From: Azoarcus sp. DD4
GTDB taxonomy: Bacteria > Pseudomonadota > Gammaproteobacteria > Burkholderiales > Rhodocyclaceae
Length of the DNA: 64,000 nt
Assembly (NCBI RefSeq): GCF_006496635.1
Contig: NZ_CP022958.1
Span: 5,084,001 to 5,148,000 of the forward strand
Direction: 5' to 3'
A program made the translations under genes and the position numbers. Below the pieces are notes generated by a model. That model ran no database searches, was not told the origin of the DNA, and was given only the letters and a program-made list of their open reading frames with translations. Positions 17,661-24,386 of the stretch are shown here, one piece after another. Positions within the stretch are counted from its first letter, which is position 1, and each line of letters starts with the position of its first letter.

Positions 17661-17975
17661 ATGGCCAACATCGGCACCTTCACCGCAGACAAAGACGGCT
17701 TCACCGGCACGCTTCGCACCCTGACGCTCAACGTCAAGGTCAAGCTGGTGCCCAACGACAAGGGCGACAACGAGAAGGCCCCTGACTTCCGCCTGCAGGC
17801 CGCCAGCCACGACATCGGCGCGGCGTGGAAGAAGACCAGCGAGGCCGGGCGGGAGTACATCTCCGTGACCCTCGACGATCCTTCGTTCCCGGCCACGGTC
17901 TACGCCCGCCTGATCGAAGACGAGGACGGCACGCACGACCTGATCTGGTCGCGCAGCAAGCCCCAGGCGGCCTGA
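17661..17975 (+). CDS. DUF736 family protein
   Basis: A 104-residue soluble protein beginning MANIGTFTADKDGFTGTLRT, the DUF736 signature, with AAGGAG 7 bases before the ATG at 17661. The rest is a compact beta-rich domain ending in DLIWSRSKP. DUF736 genes are almost always on conjugative elements of alpha- and betaproteobacteria, in the maintenance/regulatory block. Their biochemical function is unknown. It stands alone here, with a terminator-like hairpin 8 bases downstream. Confidence 0.88.
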   Translation: MANIGTFTADKDGFTGTLRTLTLNVKVKLVPNDKGDNEKAPDFRLQAASHDIGAAWKKTSEAGREYISVTLDDPSFPATVYARLIEDEDGTHDLIWSRSKPQAA

Positions 17976-17983
17976 CGGCCGCC

Positions 17984-18010
17984 AGCGCCCCGCCCACGCG
18001 GCGGGGCGCT
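17984..18010 (+). terminator. Hairpin after the DUF736 gene
   Basis: AGCGCCCCGCC-CACGC-GGCGGGGCGCT is a perfect 11-bp stem just after the DUF736 stop, followed by GTGTTG. Its position suggests it terminates the monocistronic DUF736 transcript. Confidence 0.6.
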
Positions 18011-18140
18011 GTGTTGCGAATGCTGCGCTGTATCGGCAAGCAGAATGGCTTGGCAGTGTGCGGGATGTGTCTTGCCTGGCTACCAAGCAATGGCTTGAAT
18101 TGGTAGAGGTACATGCGGGGCGGGTCGGTGCTGCGCACCA

Positions 18141-18345
18141 CCGGGCTTTGCGGGCTCCGCCCCGTGCCGACTACGCCGTCACGGCCATTCGGCTCCAATC
18201 CCTGCCGCCTTCGCGCCTGCGGCGCTGCGCGCTTCGCTTGCCTCCAAGGGATCGGCGCCAGGCCCATCCCCGCCGCGCGGTGCTTGGCGCCCCTCGATAC
18301 CGCCGAACCGGCTGGCACCGGATCGGCCTGGCACGCCCCGCCATG
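18141..18345 (+). repeat. Dispersed ICE intergenic repeat, copy C
   Basis: The same module order as copy B, including CGCCGTCACGGCCATTCGGC, CGCCTGCGGCGCTGCGCGCT and GCTTGGCGCCCCTC. It ends at a hairpin GCCCCGCC-ATGAT-GGCGGGGC (18335-18355). That hairpin lies just downstream of the stop of the minus-strand XRE gene and could be its terminator. Confidence 0.75.
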
Positions 18346-18363
18346 ATGGCGGGGCTTCGGCGG

Positions 18364-18654
18364 CTATGCCTGGGCTACCGCCAGCAGTTCTTCGGCCTTG
18401 CTCATCAGCACTGCCGTGCTGCATTCGAGTGCGCTGGCGATCTTGAAGATGATCGCCAGCGTGGGCATGTGCTCGCCACGCTCGACCTTGCCCATGTGCG
18501 AACGCTCGATGCCCGCGAGGTGCGCCAGCGACTCCTGCGCGATGCCGCGCTCCGTCCGCAACGCGCGCACCGCCGCGCCGAAGGCTTGCGCCAGTTCGGC
18601 ATCGAAGGTGGTGGCGCCCGCTGGCCGGCCGCGCTGGATGGATCGCTTCTGCAT
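18364..18654 (-). CDS. XRE-family helix-turn-helix regulator
   Basis: A 96-residue protein from ATG 18654 (MQKRSIQRGRPAG); an in-frame start at 18681 is possible, and neither has a strong ribosome site. The HTH_3 domain covers most of it (FGAAVRALRTERGIAQESLA, then HLAGIERSHMGKVERGEHMP), ending SKAEELLAVAQA. It is one of few ICE genes on the minus strand and is divergent from the DUF2958 gene. It is a plausible repressor of ICE genes, but its targets are unknown. Confidence 0.8.
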   Translation of the reverse strand: MQKRSIQRGRPAGATTFDAELAQAFGAAVRALRTERGIAQESLAHLAGIERSHMGKVERGEHMPTLAIIFKIASALECSTAVLMSKAEELLAVAQA

Positions 18655-18911
18655 GGACAGAAGCGTCAAGTCGCAGCACAATTAAAACCACGTTATCTTT
18701 AACTCTTTCACGGCTCTGGCCTTATTCGTGCTTTTACGGAAATCCGCTTTTGCGGATTCCGACAGAACCGGAGAACCGCCTACGTGCCTTTCCAGATTTC
18801 TACAATTCTGTTTTTGCGCTTTCGTGTTTCCAAGGCTTTGGTGGAACACGCATCCGTGCTTCGGCGCGGAAGCGCAAAACCGGCAATCCATGTTGGAACA
18901 GGAGCACCACG

Positions 18912-19262
18912 ATGAACGCTCCCCTCGTCACCGATGCGCAGCGCGCCGCGCTGCTGGAGAACGGGCGGCGGGCCGCCGCCGGTGAACCGCACGACCCGTT
19001 GCCGGTCGTGCGGCTGTTCACCCCCGACGCGCACGCCATCTGGCTGCTGGCCTCGCTCGATCCTGCCGATGACGATACGGCGACCGGCATCATGGACGTG
19101 GGCATTGGTATGCCAGAGCTGGGCCGCATCAAGCTGTCCGACCTGGCCTCCATCGTCGGCCCGAACAAACAGCCCGTGATGCGGGATTTGTATTTCCAGG
19201 CAGTGCGCCCGTTGTCGGAATACCTGCGGCTGGCCCAGGAGAACGGTTCCATCGTTGATTGA
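18912..19262 (+). CDS. DUF2958 family protein
   Basis: A 116-residue soluble protein from ATG 18912 with AGGAGC upstream. DUF2958 features are LVTDAQRAALLENGRRAA, then PLPVVRLFTPDAHAIWLLAS and the closing VRDLYF/RDLYFQAVRPLSEYL region. The family is confined mainly to plasmids and ICEs and has no assigned reaction. An inverted repeat (GAACGGTTC at 19241, GAACCGTTC at 19261) spans its stop codon. The longer upstream frame to 18750 is not supported by a ribosome site. Confidence 0.85.
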   Translation: MNAPLVTDAQRAALLENGRRAAAGEPHDPLPVVRLFTPDAHAIWLLASLDPADDDTATGIMDVGIGMPELGRIKLSDLASIVGPNKQPVMRDLYFQAVRPLSEYLRLAQENGSIVD

Positions 19263-19591
19263 ACCGTTCGCGCTCCGGCCAAGCCGGGCGCATTCAGACT
19301 ATTTCGGTCTTGCTCCAGACCTTTTCGATCTGAATTCGCACTCTGCTTCAAACCCGAATATCTGTGACTGAAACAGTCACGATCTTTCGCGCGGCTTGCG
19401 GCACGGTGTTTTATGCCGCGTGACATTTTTGGGTCAGGCGGCCGTCGCATTCAGACGGATTTCGCAACTCGCCGGAGCCTATCGGTCTTGACACCAGAAG
19501 TTACAGCTTAACCGGATTTCCACCTTGATTTGAGGCTCCCGCATGTTCGCCGCCGTGGCGACGTTCCTGCTGTTCGACAGGAGCTTTCGTC
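19263..19591. other. 329-bp intergenic region with a GTGACTG/CAGTCAC dyad
   Basis: No gene fits here. GTGACTG-AAA-CAGTCAC (19364-19380) is a perfect dyad that could be an operator or a short hairpin. The base composition is more AT-rich than in neighbouring genes, consistent with a promoter region for the DUF2285-to-relaxase operon. Confidence 0.4.
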
Positions 19592-20353
19592 ATGGTCAGC
19601 CCTCACCATTTCGCGCACTGGTATCCCACGGCCGCTTACCTCTACGTCCTGGGGCTGGACACGCTCGCACTGGCCTGGGAGTACCTGCGCCGCCATCCTG
19701 ATTACCGGCTCGACTGGCTGCGCCGTGCGCGTCGCTCTGATGCTGGGCATCGCTGGGGCTTGCGCCTGCTGGAAGACCCGGCGCTGGATGCGCGTGACGC
19801 GCACCCGGCCTGGCTGCCCGGCCACACTGGTGTGGTGCAGCTCTACCCTGATGCTGATCCGCCGCCCGACGCCGCCGCATTCGACTTCTGGAACATCCCC
19901 GGCCACAAACACCTGCTCCACGACGGCAAGCGACTGGCGCTGATCGCGCGCAGCCCCGGCCAGTGCCTGCGCTTCGCGCTGGCGCCCGGCCTGGAGGACG
20001 GCATGGCTGTCGCCTATGCCCATCACGGCGGTGCTGCCGCACCTGCACGCGGCCATGCGCCCGGTGCGGCGCTGGCCGATGCGCGGCCCCGGCCATCGCA
20101 TTCGGCCTTGCTGGAACTGCACACCTTGCAGGCGCTCGACGCGGCCCTGACGGGCGCGTCCTTGCGCGACGTGGCCGAAGGTTTGTTCGGCGTGGATGCC
20201 GCGGCTGGTTGGTACAGCGACGGCGGCCTGCGCTCCAAGGTGCGCCGCCTGACGCGGCGCGGCGATGCGCTGATGCGCGGCGGCTATCGCCGCCTAGCAC
20301 AGCTTGCTCCGCTTGAGAAGGGTCGTTTTGAAGGCCACGCAAAACGACCCTGA
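19592..20353 (+). CDS. DUF2285/DUF6499-type ICE regulator-like protein
   Basis: A 253-residue protein. The N-terminus (LDTLALAWEYLRRHPDYRLD) matches the transcriptional-regulator-like DUF6499 segment of ICE proteins. The C-terminal half has the DUF2285 domain (LHTLQALDAALTGASLRDVA, then RSKVRRLTRRGDALMRGGYR), which resembles a DNA-binding module. It precedes the excisionase-like HTH and repA. A role in regulating excision or replication is inferred from context. Confidence 0.75.
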   Translation: MVSPHHFAHWYPTAAYLYVLGLDTLALAWEYLRRHPDYRLDWLRRARRSDAGHRWGLRLLEDPALDARDAHPAWLPGHTGVVQLYPDADPPPDAAAFDFWNIPGHKHLLHDGKRLALIARSPGQCLRFALAPGLEDGMAVAYAHHGGAAAPARGHAPGAALADARPRPSHSALLELHTLQALDAALTGASLRDVAEGLFGVDAAAGWYSDGGLRSKVRRLTRRGDALMRGGYRRLAQLAPLEKGRFEGHAKRP

Positions 20354-20436
20354 GCAGGAGAGCTTCGTTTTCTGAGACTGCCTCCATCCGGTTGCGCTGT
20401 GTGGCCGGAGCTTTGAAAGCTATGGAGGTTCTCACC

Positions 20437-20727
20437 ATGCGTCCCGCTCCCTTGCGGCCTGCCGCCGCTCCCGCAACCACCTCGACCGCTACCGCGCAAC
20501 CGCAGCGTTATCTCACCAACGACGAAGCTGCCGACTACCTGCGGCTGTCGCCGCGCACACTGGAAAAGCAGCGCGTGCTGGGTGGCGGCCCCAAGTTCCG
20601 CAAGTTCGGCCGCCGCGTCATGTACGCCGTGGCCGACCTCGATGCCTGGGCCGCCGAGCGCAGCTACGAAACTACGTCCGATCCCGAATACGCCGAGCAG
20701 CACTCGGCGGACAGCCGTGCGCGCTGA
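20437..20727 (+). CDS. Excisionase-like helix-turn-helix protein (HTH_17)
   Basis: A 96-residue protein from ATG 20437, chosen because GGAGG lies 8 bases upstream. The central domain reads RYLTNDEAADYLRLSPRTLE, then KQRVLGGGPKFRKFGRRVMY and DLDAWA, the winged-helix fold of AlpA/Xis-type proteins. In Tn4371-like ICEs a protein of this kind precedes repA and may serve as recombination directionality factor. That role is not proven here. Confidence 0.8.
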   Translation: MRPAPLRPAAAPATTSTATAQPQRYLTNDEAADYLRLSPRTLEKQRVLGGGPKFRKFGRRVMYAVADLDAWAAERSYETTSDPEYAEQHSADSRAR

Positions 20728-20741
20728 TCGTTGGCGAGCGG

Positions 20742-21611
20742 GTGGCCTTCGCCATGTCCAGCCCTGCGCTGCCGTCCCGGCAGCGGCCCGTGCCAGAGCG
20801 CGAACAGCTCGACCTGTTCCGCGCCCTGCCGGGCGACATGGCACCGCGCGACAGCCAGGACTTGATGGCCTTTCCGTTCTTCTCGCTGGCGAAGTCGCGG
20901 CGCGTAGCGCCTATCGACTTCCAAGCCAGTGGGGTGACGATCCGCGTGGAGGGTACACAGGAGCACGGCATCGCCACGATCTGGGATGCGGACATCCTGA
21001 TCTGGGCTGCGAGCCAGATTGTGGAAGCGCGCGACGCGGGCCTGCGCCCGTCGCGGCTGATGCAGGCCACACCCTACGAGATCCTGCGCTTCATCGGGCG
21101 CGGTACGTCGCTGCGCGATTACCAGCGTCTCAAGGCCGCGCTGGATCGGCTGCAGTCGACCACGGTGGCCACATCCATTCGGGAGACCACAGGAAGGCGG
21201 CTGCACCGCTTCTCGTGGATCAACGAGTGGAAGGAACTGGCCGATGCCAAGGGCACGCCCTTGGGGCTGGAGCTGATCCTGCCAGACTGGTTCTATGCCG
21301 GCGTGATGGATGCCGCCCTGGTGCTGACCATCGACCCAGCGTATTTCCGGCTCACGGGCGGCATCGAGCGGTGGCTGTACCGGCTGGTGCGAAAGCACGG
21401 TGGGCGACAGCCGGGGGGCTGGCAATTCGACTTCCAGCACCTGTACCGCAAATCGGGCAGCGTGGCGCGGTACTACGACTTCGCCGCCGACCTGCGGGCG
21501 CTGGTGGCTCGGCAAGCCTTGCCCGGCTATCGCCTGGGCATCGAATACCTCAGCACTGCTGCCGCGCCGCTGCTGACGTTTCGGCCCGTGCCGCCCACGG
21601 CACGGGGATAA
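20742..21611 (+). CDS. repA: Replication initiator protein RepA (pfam RPA type)
   Basis: A 289-residue plasmid-style initiator. The start is either GTG 20742 or ATG 20754. Family features include LMAFPFFSLAKSRRVAPIDF, TPYEILRFIGRGTSLRDYQR, LKAALDRLQSTTVATSIR and a winged-helix C-terminal part (IERWLYRLVRKHGG, FDFQHLYRKSGS). Three 16-bp iterons lie immediately downstream (21637-21699), followed by an AT-rich stretch and parA. That layout suggests the excised ICE can replicate autonomously. Confidence 0.88.
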   Translation: MAFAMSSPALPSRQRPVPEREQLDLFRALPGDMAPRDSQDLMAFPFFSLAKSRRVAPIDFQASGVTIRVEGTQEHGIATIWDADILIWAASQIVEARDAGLRPSRLMQATPYEILRFIGRGTSLRDYQRLKAALDRLQSTTVATSIRETTGRRLHRFSWINEWKELADAKGTPLGLELILPDWFYAGVMDAALVLTIDPAYFRLTGGIERWLYRLVRKHGGRQPGGWQFDFQHLYRKSGSVARYYDFAADLRALVARQALPGYRLGIEYLSTAAAPLLTFRPVPPTARG

Positions 21612-21636
21612 CTGCGGCAAAGCCTGTGGACGGGCT

Positions 21637-21699
21637 CGTGCTATCAGGCAACAGAAGTATCGTGCTATCAGGCAACGAATCCTCGTGCTATCAGGCAAC
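21637..21699 (+). repeat. Three RepA-type iterons, candidate oriV
   Basis: CGTGCTATCAGGCAAC occurs at 21637-21652, 21661-21676 and 21684-21699, identical each time and 24 and 23 bp apart, about two helical turns. An AT-rich tract with TTAACTTATCTAACTTAATT follows (about 21744-21766). The position between repA and parA is that of a theta-type plasmid origin. Confidence 0.8.
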
Positions 21700-21900
21700 A
21701 AAATCGGCCGCAAACCCAATGCTGGCGCGGGTTTCGGCCTCTCTTAACTTATCTAACTTAATTCCTAACATTAGTAGTAGCAGTGCGGCGTTTCGGTGGA
21801 CAACCACCAAACGGCACGCGCGGGCCAGTGATTTTTGCCACCGGCAAGCCGGTTTTGCAGGCCGATCAAAGGCAGGTTTTCCAGCAAGGAGGGCTGCGCC

Positions 21901-22539
21901 ATGATCGTCGCGCTGCTCAATCAGAAAGGCGGCGTGGGCAAGACCACGCTCGCCACCCACATCGCCGGCGAGCTGGCGATGCGCGGCCAGCATGTCGTGC
22001 TGCTGGACGCCGACCCCCAAAGCTCCGCGCTGGACTGGACGCAGCGCCGCAGCCAGCAAGGTTTGCCAAGGCTGTTCAGCGCCGTGGGCCTCGCACGCGA
22101 AACCCTGCACCAGGAGGCACCAGAACTCGCCAGGCGGGCCGATCACGTCGTCATCGACGGCCCGCCGCGCATCGCCGCCTTGGCACGCTCCGCGCTGCTG
22201 GCGGCCGAGCGCGTGCTGATCCCGGTGCAGCCCAGCCCCTACGACCTGTGGGCCAGCGCTGAGATGGTGGCGCTGATCCGCGAGGCGCAAGTCTTTCGGC
22301 CTACGCTGCGCGCGGCCTTCGTCATCAACCGGCGCGTCAGTACCACCGTCATCGGACGCGAAGCACGCGGCGCGCTGGCTGAGCAGCCGCTTCCTGCGCT
22401 GCGCGCGGAAGTACATCAACGCATCGTGTTCGCCGACAGCGTGGCCGCTGGCCGGCTGGCACGCGAGACGGCACCGGACAGCGCCGCCGCGCGCGAAATC
22501 ACTGCGCTGGTGGACGAACTGCTGCGGTGGCCGACATGA
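21901..22539 (+). CDS. parA: ParA-family partition ATPase
   Basis: A 212-residue small ParA starting at ATG 21901 with AAGGAGG at 21887-21893. The deviant Walker A is KGGVGKTT (K9-T16), Walker A' region LLDADPQSSALDW, and Walker B VVIDGPPR. It lacks the N-terminal HTH of plasmid type Ia ParA, so it is type Ib-like. The next gene overlaps by ATGA and is the likely RHH partner (type Ib ParG-like). Function: segregation or stable maintenance of the excised ICE. Confidence 0.9.
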   Translation: MIVALLNQKGGVGKTTLATHIAGELAMRGQHVVLLDADPQSSALDWTQRRSQQGLPRLFSAVGLARETLHQEAPELARRADHVVIDGPPRIAALARSALLAAERVLIPVQPSPYDLWASAEMVALIREAQVFRPTLRAAFVINRRVSTTVIGREARGALAEQPLPALRAEVHQRIVFADSVAAGRLARETAPDSAAAREITALVDELLRWPT

Positions 22540-22820
22540 CTGCGAAGCCGCCACCGAACAGCAAACGCACGGTAAAGCGCGTCGGCATCGGCGCGCGTCC
22601 GCCCGCGAATCCGCACGCCGAGGCGTGGATTCGCCAGGGCGACGCCGATGCGCTGGGCAAGGGCGACCTCTATACGGCCCGCCTCACGCTCGACATCACG
22701 CCCGCCATGCGGGCGCGCATCAAGGTGTCGGCCTTCACGCAGGGCGTGACCGTGGCCGACCTGCTGCGCGGCCTGCTGGAGCGGGAGTTTCCAGAACACC
22801 GCAGGGAGAACACGCCATGA
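22536..22820 (+). CDS. Small partition partner, ribbon-helix-helix-like
   Basis: A 94-residue protein translationally coupled to parA (ATGA at 22536). It has a basic disordered N-terminus (TAKPPPNSKRTVKRVGIGAR). A C-terminal RHH-like segment follows: YTARLTLDITPAMRARIKVS, then AFTQGVTVADLLRGLLEREF. Size, position and architecture match ParG-type centromere-binding partners of small ParA proteins. The assignment rests on that context. Confidence 0.7.
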   Translation: MTAKPPPNSKRTVKRVGIGARPPANPHAEAWIRQGDADALGKGDLYTARLTLDITPAMRARIKVSAFTQGVTVADLLRGLLEREFPEHRRENTP

Positions 22821-23362
22821 CTGCATCCGCTTCGTCTGCCCCCGCGCCTGTTGCCTTCGCGGCCACGGCTGCGCTCGCAGCACCTTCCGGCCAGCCTGCC
22901 AGCGCGCCGCTGACGCGCGTGGCGCTGGCCTACATCGAACCGCGCTTCAAGCTCTACCTGCGCTTCGGCGAACCTGCGCGCACGCACCAGCTCGACCGCT
23001 GGCGGCGCTGCGCCGTGTTCCTGCCGGGCGCCATGTTCTGCCGCATTCGCTGGCAGGCCAACGACTACGGCACGATCCGCTGGCAGCTCATGGTGATGCA
23101 GGCTTGCACGCCGCTCGATGCGGCGCAGCGCATCCCCGGCGTTCAGCCGAGTGCACGCCTGCTGCTGCACGTCGAGGGCGACAACCAGGTGCGCGCCGTG
23201 CTGGAACGCATCGCCGCTATCGAGGCGCTGGGCATCGCGCCCGCTACCGCCTCGCCCGCGTACTGGCGCACGCTGGGCAACCGGCTCGCTGCGCGCTTGC
23301 CGTTGCCCGAATACAGCGCCGAGCGGCACGCCGCCTGGCTGGTCGGGAGGGCGCTGCCATGA
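22817..23362 (+). CDS. DUF2840 family protein
   Basis: A 181-residue protein from ATG 22817, overlapping the preceding stop. The DUF2840 core includes VALAYIEPRFKLYLRFGEPA, FLPGAMFCRIRWQANDYGTI and RWQLMVMQ. The family occurs in conjugative operons next to traF; its molecular job is unknown. No signal peptide or membrane helix is visible. It shares overlaps with parG-like and traF, so it belongs to one long mRNA. Confidence 0.85.
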   Translation: MTASASSAPAPVAFAATAALAAPSGQPASAPLTRVALAYIEPRFKLYLRFGEPARTHQLDRWRRCAVFLPGAMFCRIRWQANDYGTIRWQLMVMQACTPLDAAQRIPGVQPSARLLLHVEGDNQVRAVLERIAAIEALGIAPATASPAYWRTLGNRLAARLPLPEYSAERHAAWLVGRALP

Positions 23363-23946
23363 CCGCTGTTTCCACCGCCGGCACAACGCCGCGTTCTCGC
23401 TCGCGCCTGCGCGCTCGCCTCGTGCTGGCGGGCCTGTCCGCCTGCGGCCTCGCTGCGCTGGCCTGGGCGTCTTTCGTGCATCCACTGCCGCGCCTGACCT
23501 ACAACCCGTCCGACAGCGTGGCGGTCGGTTGGTATCGCGTCGATCCACTTGACCATCGCACCAGCTCGCTGCCACGTCCGTTGTCCGTGGGCAGCATCGT
23601 GCTGGTGCCGCTGCCCGCAGAGGCCGCCGCGCTCGCTGCGCAGCGCGGCTACCTACCGACGCGCATCCCGTTGCTCAAGCGCGTGGGCGCGGTCGCGCCG
23701 CAGGAGGTGTGCATCGCTGACGGCAAAGTCCGCATCGACGGCGTGCCTTCGGCCGCCGTGCTGTCTGCCGATCGCTGGGGCCGGCCGCTGCCATCCTGGC
23801 CGCAGTGCCGCCGCCTTCGGCCTGGCGAGCTGTTTTTGCTCAGTGCGACTAACCCGGCGTCATTCGACAGCCGGTATTTCGGGCCGGTCAGCGCCGCCGC
23901 CGTGATCGGCGTTGCACGTCCGGTCTGGCTGGAGTCACGCCCATGA
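23359..23946 (+). CDS. traF: S26-family conjugative signal peptidase TraF
   Basis: A 195-residue membrane serine protease that processes the conjugative pilin, TrbC in the RP4 model. One N-terminal membrane anchor lies at about residues 21-40 (LVLAGLSACGLAALAWASFV). The catalytic serine is probably S53 in YNPSDSVAVGWYRV, and the general base is the lysine of IPLLKRVGA. The ATGA overlap with DUF2840 shows coupling. Its substrate is likely the trbC product at 45606-45983. Confidence 0.88.
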   Translation: MTAVSTAGTTPRSRSRLRARLVLAGLSACGLAALAWASFVHPLPRLTYNPSDSVAVGWYRVDPLDHRTSSLPRPLSVGSIVLVPLPAEAAALAAQRGYLPTRIPLLKRVGAVAPQEVCIADGKVRIDGVPSAAVLSADRWGRPLPSWPQCRRLRPGELFLLSATNPASFDSRYFGPVSAAAVIGVARPVWLESRP

Positions 23947-24386
23947 TCGCCGCCGATTCGCTGCGCATCATCGTGCCATCGGGCGTGTCGTTCTGCTGTT
24001 CGTCCCCGTGTCGTCGCGCGTGCAGTGCGGGTGCATTCGCACCGCACTTCGCGCTGCCTCCGGTGCGGCAGTCCAACGTGCAGGCGTCTTGCCTCGAACG
24101 CGCCCGGCCTGCGGCCGTGTCTGCGTTCGCCGGCGCGCAGGCTGCTCGCGCAGCAGCGCCGCCGGGCCGCCGCTGCCCTGAGCGCCAGCGAGGGGCAAAG
24201 GCGGAAGGCAAGACAAAAGGACGCGGCACGGGGCCGCGTCGAAAGCCTGTCTGCACGTGGGGGTGGCGCGGCACGGAGCGGCTTCGCCGCCGTGCCGCGT
24301 GGGGCGCGAGGCCCGCGCCGATGCAGGCGTGCCCGCGTGCTTCGCACGCCCGGACACGCCAGAGCTTGCAGGGAGCGCAGCCATGA
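23943..24386 (+). CDS. ORF between traF and relaxase, doubtful; may overlie oriT
   Basis: An ORF of 147 codons overlaps traF (ATGA at 23943) and the relaxase start (ATGA at 24383), which would fit a real operon gene. The predicted protein, however, is dominated by Arg, Ala, Pro and Cys (for example RARPAAVSAFAGAQAARAAA) without any recognisable domain. Relaxase genes often have oriT just upstream. The stretch may therefore be cis-acting DNA whose open frame is incidental. I cannot locate a nic site. Confidence 0.4.
   Translation: MIAADSLRIIVPSGVSFCCSSPCRRACSAGAFAPHFALPPVRQSNVQASCLERARPAAVSAFAGAQAARAAAPPGRRCPERQRGAKAEGKTKGRGTGPRRKPVCTWGWRGTERLRRRAAWGARPAPMQACPRASHARTRQSLQGAQP

Noticed and set aside
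17146..17724. 192-codon ORF ahead of the DUF736 gene
   Set aside because: It overlaps the DUF736 start in another frame and shows no domain or protein-like pattern.
18742..18757. ATCCGC-TTTT-GCGGAT hairpin near the XRE gene
   Set aside because: It is short and there is no second copy or clear relation to a promoter; too weak to call an operator or terminator.
19241..19269. GAACGGTTC/GAACCGTTC inverted repeat across the DUF2958 stop
   Set aside because: It is partly coding and has a 11-base loop and no T tract. It is mentioned in the gene entry but not called as a terminator.
19487..19505. CTTGACACCAGAA shared between 19487 and 54624
   Set aside because: A 13-base match is expected by chance between two points in 64 kb. 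The contexts are unrelated.
20582..21904. 440-codon ORF overlapping repA
   Set aside because: It is out of frame with repA, contains no conserved domain and includes the iterons and intergenic DNA.
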